Made by a program: the position numbers and the translations under genes. From Actinomycetes bacterium (GTDB lineage Bacteria; Actinomycetota; Actinomycetes; Propionibacteriales; Propionibacteriaceae), in assembly GCA_023392635.1 (NCBI GenBank), contig JAEVYS010000110.1:1-7141 (forward strand): a stretch of DNA of 7,141 bases, written 5' to 3'. Of the stretch, positions 4,829-7,141 are shown in pieces (the first letter of the stretch is position 1; every line of letters begins with the position of its first letter). Below the pieces are notes generated by a model. The model had not been told where the DNA came from. It did not search any database and saw only the letters and a list, made by a program, of their open reading frames with translations.

Positions 4829-6307
4829 GTGATTCGCGTGCTCGACCCCGCCAACGCCGTCCTCGCCCCGAAGACAAGGACCCCGCTCCCCACCCTCTAC
4901 GTCTCCGAGGAACTGCTGGTCAGGGGCAAGCAGGCGCTCGACGGCCTGGACGAGCGCGTCATGAAGGTCATCGGCCAACTCGGCTGGGGAGTGGGCGTGT
5001 CCACTCCGCAGCGGCCCGAGCGCCCCCGCCTCGACCTCCGCCTGGTGTCCTCTCCGCCGCTGGTGGTCACGCTGACACCGGGTGACCGGCCGGCCCCTCC
5101 CGTGGACGCCTGGGTGGCGCTGCAGGAACTGCGCACGGCGCTGCCCGACATCGCCGGCGACTTCGAGCTCAACCATGTCCTGCTGCCCGCGGGCGGCTCC
5201 CTGGGTGGCATCGGCGGCGGCTTCATGCCCGGCATCGGCGGCGGCTTCATGCCCGGCATCGGCAGCCCCGCCGAGTACGCGTTCCCCGGCTACGGCGGCA
5301 AGGCGCCGGTGTCGCTGGTGGTCGCCGACCCGGCGAGCACCGCGCCCGAGCTCGCGCGCCCTCCGGTGGTGGTCATGCCCGACACGGGTATCGGTCCGCA
5401 CGCCTGGTTCCCGCGGCAGTCGACCACCAACGCGTTCATGCCGGGCACCCAGTCGGCCGGACGCGGCGTGGTCACCGTGGTGGGCACCGATGTCCCGGAC
5501 GACTCCAGCAGCGTCGCCGACAGCCTGACCGGCGTCGCGGCGAGGCTCGCCGGCCACGGCACCTTCATCGCCGGCATCATCCGGCAGTCCTGCCCGGCCG
5601 CCCGCCTGGAGTCGCACGTGGCGATGGGCTCGGACGGCGTCATGATCGAGAAGGACCTCATCGAGCTGTTGCACACCCTGCTGGACCGCCAGGTGACCGC
5701 GCTGGCAGGCAACGACCCTTCGCAGGTGATCGACGTGATCTCCCTGTCGGCCGGCTACTACCACGAGGCGCCCGACGACACCCCGATGGACACCAGCCTC
5801 GCCGAGGTGCTGGCCGACCTCGGCCAGGTGGGCGTGCTCGTGGTTGCGGGCGCCGGCAACGACGCGACCGACCGTCCGCTCCTGCCCGCCGGCTTCGCGG
5901 TGAACACGCTTCCTCCCGACGGGCTGCCGCTGGTCAGCGTGGGCTCCCTCAACCCCAACCAGGCGACCGTCGCGCTGTTCTCCAACGCCGGCACCTGGGT
6001 CACCACCTACCGCAGTGGGGCGGCGATCGTGTCGACGCTGCCCACCGGCGGGAACGCGGGCTCGCAGGCGTCCGCCGAAGCGGCCGAGGGCGCGCCGGAC
6101 ACCCGGCAGCGGGCCACCATCGACATCGACGACTTCTCCGGCGGCTTCGGCGTCTGGAGCGGCACCTCGTTCGCCGCTCCCGTCCTGGCGGGCCAGCTGG
6201 CGCAGGCGCTGGTCGAGCTCGGAACCGAGGACGTCAGCCTGAACGGCCTGCGGGAGCGGGGACGGATGGCACTCCGGCGAGTGGTGGGCAGGAGGCACCG
6301 GCCATGA
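4829..6307 (+). CDS. S8-family (subtilisin-like) serine protease with N-terminal extension
   Basis: 492 residues. The catalytic set is complete: Asp185 in MPDTGIG, His243 in GHGTFIAG, oxyanion Asn344 in GAGND and Ser447 in SGTSFAAP. The first 120 or so residues form a separate domain with a PPVDAWVALQELR segment (90-102), followed by a Gly/Phe/Met repeat (126-145). I see no signal peptide or membrane segment, so a cytoplasmic protease is likely, unlike secreted subtilisins. The GTG start has an AGGAGG site. The stop overlaps the sigma factor start (ATGA), so both are co-translated. In related actinomycete clusters that I recall, such S8 proteins travel with an ECF sigma factor and a CHAT protease. 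It could process the cross-linked fusion protein encoded divergently, act on a regulator of the sigma factor, or be an effector; the sequence does not decide. Family call is firm. Confidence 0.93.
   Translation: MIRVLDPANAVLAPKTRTPLPTLYVSEELLVRGKQALDGLDERVMKVIGQLGWGVGVSTPQRPERPRLDLRLVSSPPLVVTLTPGDRPAPPVDAWVALQELRTALPDIAGDFELNHVLLPAGGSLGGIGGGFMPGIGGGFMPGIGSPAEYAFPGYGGKAPVSLVVADPASTAPELARPPVVVMPDTGIGPHAWFPRQSTTNAFMPGTQSAGRGVVTVVGTDVPDDSSSVADSLTGVAARLAGHGTFIAGIIRQSCPAARLESHVAMGSDGVMIEKDLIELLHTLLDRQVTALAGNDPSQVIDVISLSAGYYHEAPDDTPMDTSLAEVLADLGQVGVLVVAGAGNDATDRPLLPAGFAVNTLPPDGLPLVSVGSLNPNQATVALFSNAGTWVTTYRSGAAIVSTLPTGGNAGSQASAEAAEGAPDTRQRATIDIDDFSGGFGVWSGTSFAAPVLAGQLAQALVELGTEDVSLNGLRERGRMALRRVVGRRHRP
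5207..5263 (+). repeat. 24-bp tandem repeat encoding GIGGGFMP in the S8 protease
   Basis: Two identical 24-base units (5207-5230 and 5231-5254) plus a 9-base partial third unit encode GIGGGFMP twice and then GIG. It lies between the N-terminal domain and the peptidase domain and looks like a flexible linker that can change length by slippage. The exact DNA identity suggests a recent duplication. Confidence 0.9.
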
Positions 6308-6873
6308 GTGCCACCGCCTCGCTGGGCGCACAGGCCGCGACCGCCTTCATCGCGTACCGGGACGGTGATCGTGACCGCCTGCGTGACCTGGTGGCGCTGT
6401 TGACGCCGCTGCTGTGGCACACCGCTCGTGCGCAGCACGCTCCCACGGAGGTGGCGGAGGACGCCATCCAGACGGCGTGGCTGCGCCTGGTCGACGCGGC
6501 GGACAGCATCGCCGACCCGAAGGGCGTGGTGTCCTGGCTCGTCGTGACGGTGAAGCGGGAGACCTGGCGGCTGCTCCGGCTGCGCGGGCGCGAGTCCACG
6601 TCGGAGTTCGGCGTGCCGGAGACGGCGGACGACGTCACGCCGGAGGACCGGGCCATCTCGTCCGACCAGCAACGTCTGCTGTGGGACCACATCAACGAGC
6701 TGCCCGAGCGCTGCCGGGCCCTGCTGCGGGTGATCGCGTTCGCGGCCACCCCCGACTACGCCAGCGTCGCCGCCAGCCTCGGCATGCCGGTCGGCAGCAT
6801 CGGGCCCACCCGCGGCCGCTGCCTGGCGAAGCTGCGCAACACCCTCACCGCTGATCCCCGATGGGAGGCCTGA
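6304..6873 (+). CDS. ECF-type RNA polymerase sigma factor
   Basis: 189 residues, usual size for an ECF sigma factor. Region 2 spans roughly residues 26-95, with AEDAIQTAWLRL (51-62), SWLVVTVKRE (77-86) for core binding and -10 recognition, and an Arg-rich end. Region 4 spans about 122-182, with LPERCRALLRV (133-143) and a helix-turn-helix ASVAASLGMPVGSIGPTRGR (153-172). It directs RNA polymerase to specific promoters. It overlaps the S8 protease stop as ATGA and has its own AGGAGG site at 6290-6295, and is followed after one base by the next gene, so all three are one operon. The divergent region upstream is a plausible target, which would put both operons under its control. No anti-sigma factor with a membrane segment is visible; the next gene product may take that part. 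Confidence 0.92.
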   Translation: MSATASLGAQAATAFIAYRDGDRDRLRDLVALLTPLLWHTARAQHAPTEVAEDAIQTAWLRLVDAADSIADPKGVVSWLVVTVKRETWRLLRLRGRESTSEFGVPETADDVTPEDRAISSDQQRLLWDHINELPERCRALLRVIAFAATPDYASVAASLGMPVGSIGPTRGRCLAKLRNTLTADPRWEA

Positions 6874-6874
6874 C

Positions 6875-7141
6875 ATGGCCGAAGACATCACCCCCGACGG
6901 CCAGATCGACGCCGCCGACGAGCGCATCCTGGCCCAGCTCGCGACGCTGTACGACACGATCGACCCGGTGCCGTTCGGTTTGCTCGACCGGATCGACTTC
7001 GCGCTCGCCGTCGCCGAACTCGAGGCCGACATCGCCGAACTCACCCGGGGCGAGCTGGCCGGCGTCCGTGGTGAGGAGACCGATTCGGTGACCTTCACCA
7101 GCGGATCGCTCAGCCTGATGGTCACCACCGTCGTGTCTGCG
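6875..7141 (+). CDS. Sigma-factor-linked acidic protein, partial (C-terminus beyond right edge)
   Basis: Eighty-nine codons run open to the edge. ATG at 6875 follows the sigma factor stop by one base and has GGAGG at 6864-6868. The visible part is acidic and largely helical: DERILAQLATLYDTIDPVPF (about 15-34), LLDRIDFALAVAELEADIAEL (about 36-56), then a change to beta-type sequence (VTFTSGSLSLMVTTVV). I recall similar proteins beside S8 proteases and ECF sigma factors in actinomycetes but no established function. The position and the short helical N-terminus suggest a soluble partner or anti-sigma-like regulator; this is inference. No transmembrane segment is seen in the visible part. Confidence 0.82.
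   Translation, partial: MAEDITPDGQIDAADERILAQLATLYDTIDPVPFGLLDRIDFALAVAELEADIAELTRGELAGVRGEETDSVTFTSGSLSLMVTTVVSA

Noticed and set aside
4772..6331. Long minus-strand open frame (519 codons) opposite the S8 protease
   Set aside because: It is a GC-driven shadow: the plus-strand frame has the full S8 catalytic set and a strong ribosome site, while this frame shows only Arg/Gly/His-rich low-complexity sequence.
6861..7091. Open frame starting at ATG 6861 in another plus-strand frame
   Set aside because: The ATG lies inside the sigma factor gene and the product is Ser/Arg/Pro-rich without a pattern; the frame from 6875 has a ribosome site, a one-base gap to the sigma factor stop and a protein-like acidic sequence.

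Overview
The window is very GC-rich, uses codons with G or C in the third position, has GTG as well as ATG starts, and carries protein families typical of Actinobacteria. A Streptomyces-like or related filamentous actinomycete is the most likely source; the species cannot be told. Nearly all of it is coding. Two divergent operons meet at an intergenic region at 4661-4828.

Minus strand (4660 down to 1, running off the left edge): a 565-residue protein with a small N-terminal alpha/beta domain, a complete trypsin-like serine protease domain and a long C-terminal part containing two Cys/Ser/Thr-rich blocks. The second block is a regular ladder of Cys-Pro-Ser/Thr units. After a hairpin come four closely coupled genes: an 86-residue stand-alone copy of the N-terminal domain, an APH-like kinase, a HopA1-family protein and a LanC-like cyclase cut by the window edge. 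Kinase plus HopA1 protein is the pair linked to Ser/Thr dehydration in thioamitide and class V lanthipeptide clusters, and LanC proteins add Cys thiols to dehydrated residues. The operon therefore looks like a lanthionine-forming pathway whose substrate is not a short peptide but the tail of a protease.

Plus strand (4829 to the right edge): an S8 (subtilisin-like) protease with an intact Asp/His/Ser triad, an ECF-type sigma factor, and the start of a conserved-looking acidic protein, probably a partner of the sigma factor. The three are packed with a 4-base overlap and a 1-base gap. As I recall, similar S8-ECF sigma clusters in actinomycetes continue into a CHAT-domain protein, which would lie outside this window.

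Working model (inference): the left operon makes a protease whose C-terminus is cross-linked into a chain of thioether rings, and the right operon supplies a second protease and a dedicated transcription factor. The two share a control region with three consecutive inverted repeats. No signal peptide, transporter or LanD-type decarboxylase is visible, so I infer that the products act in the cytoplasm unless genes outside the window provide export. The cross-linked, protease-fused substrate is the strongest candidate here for an undescribed system.
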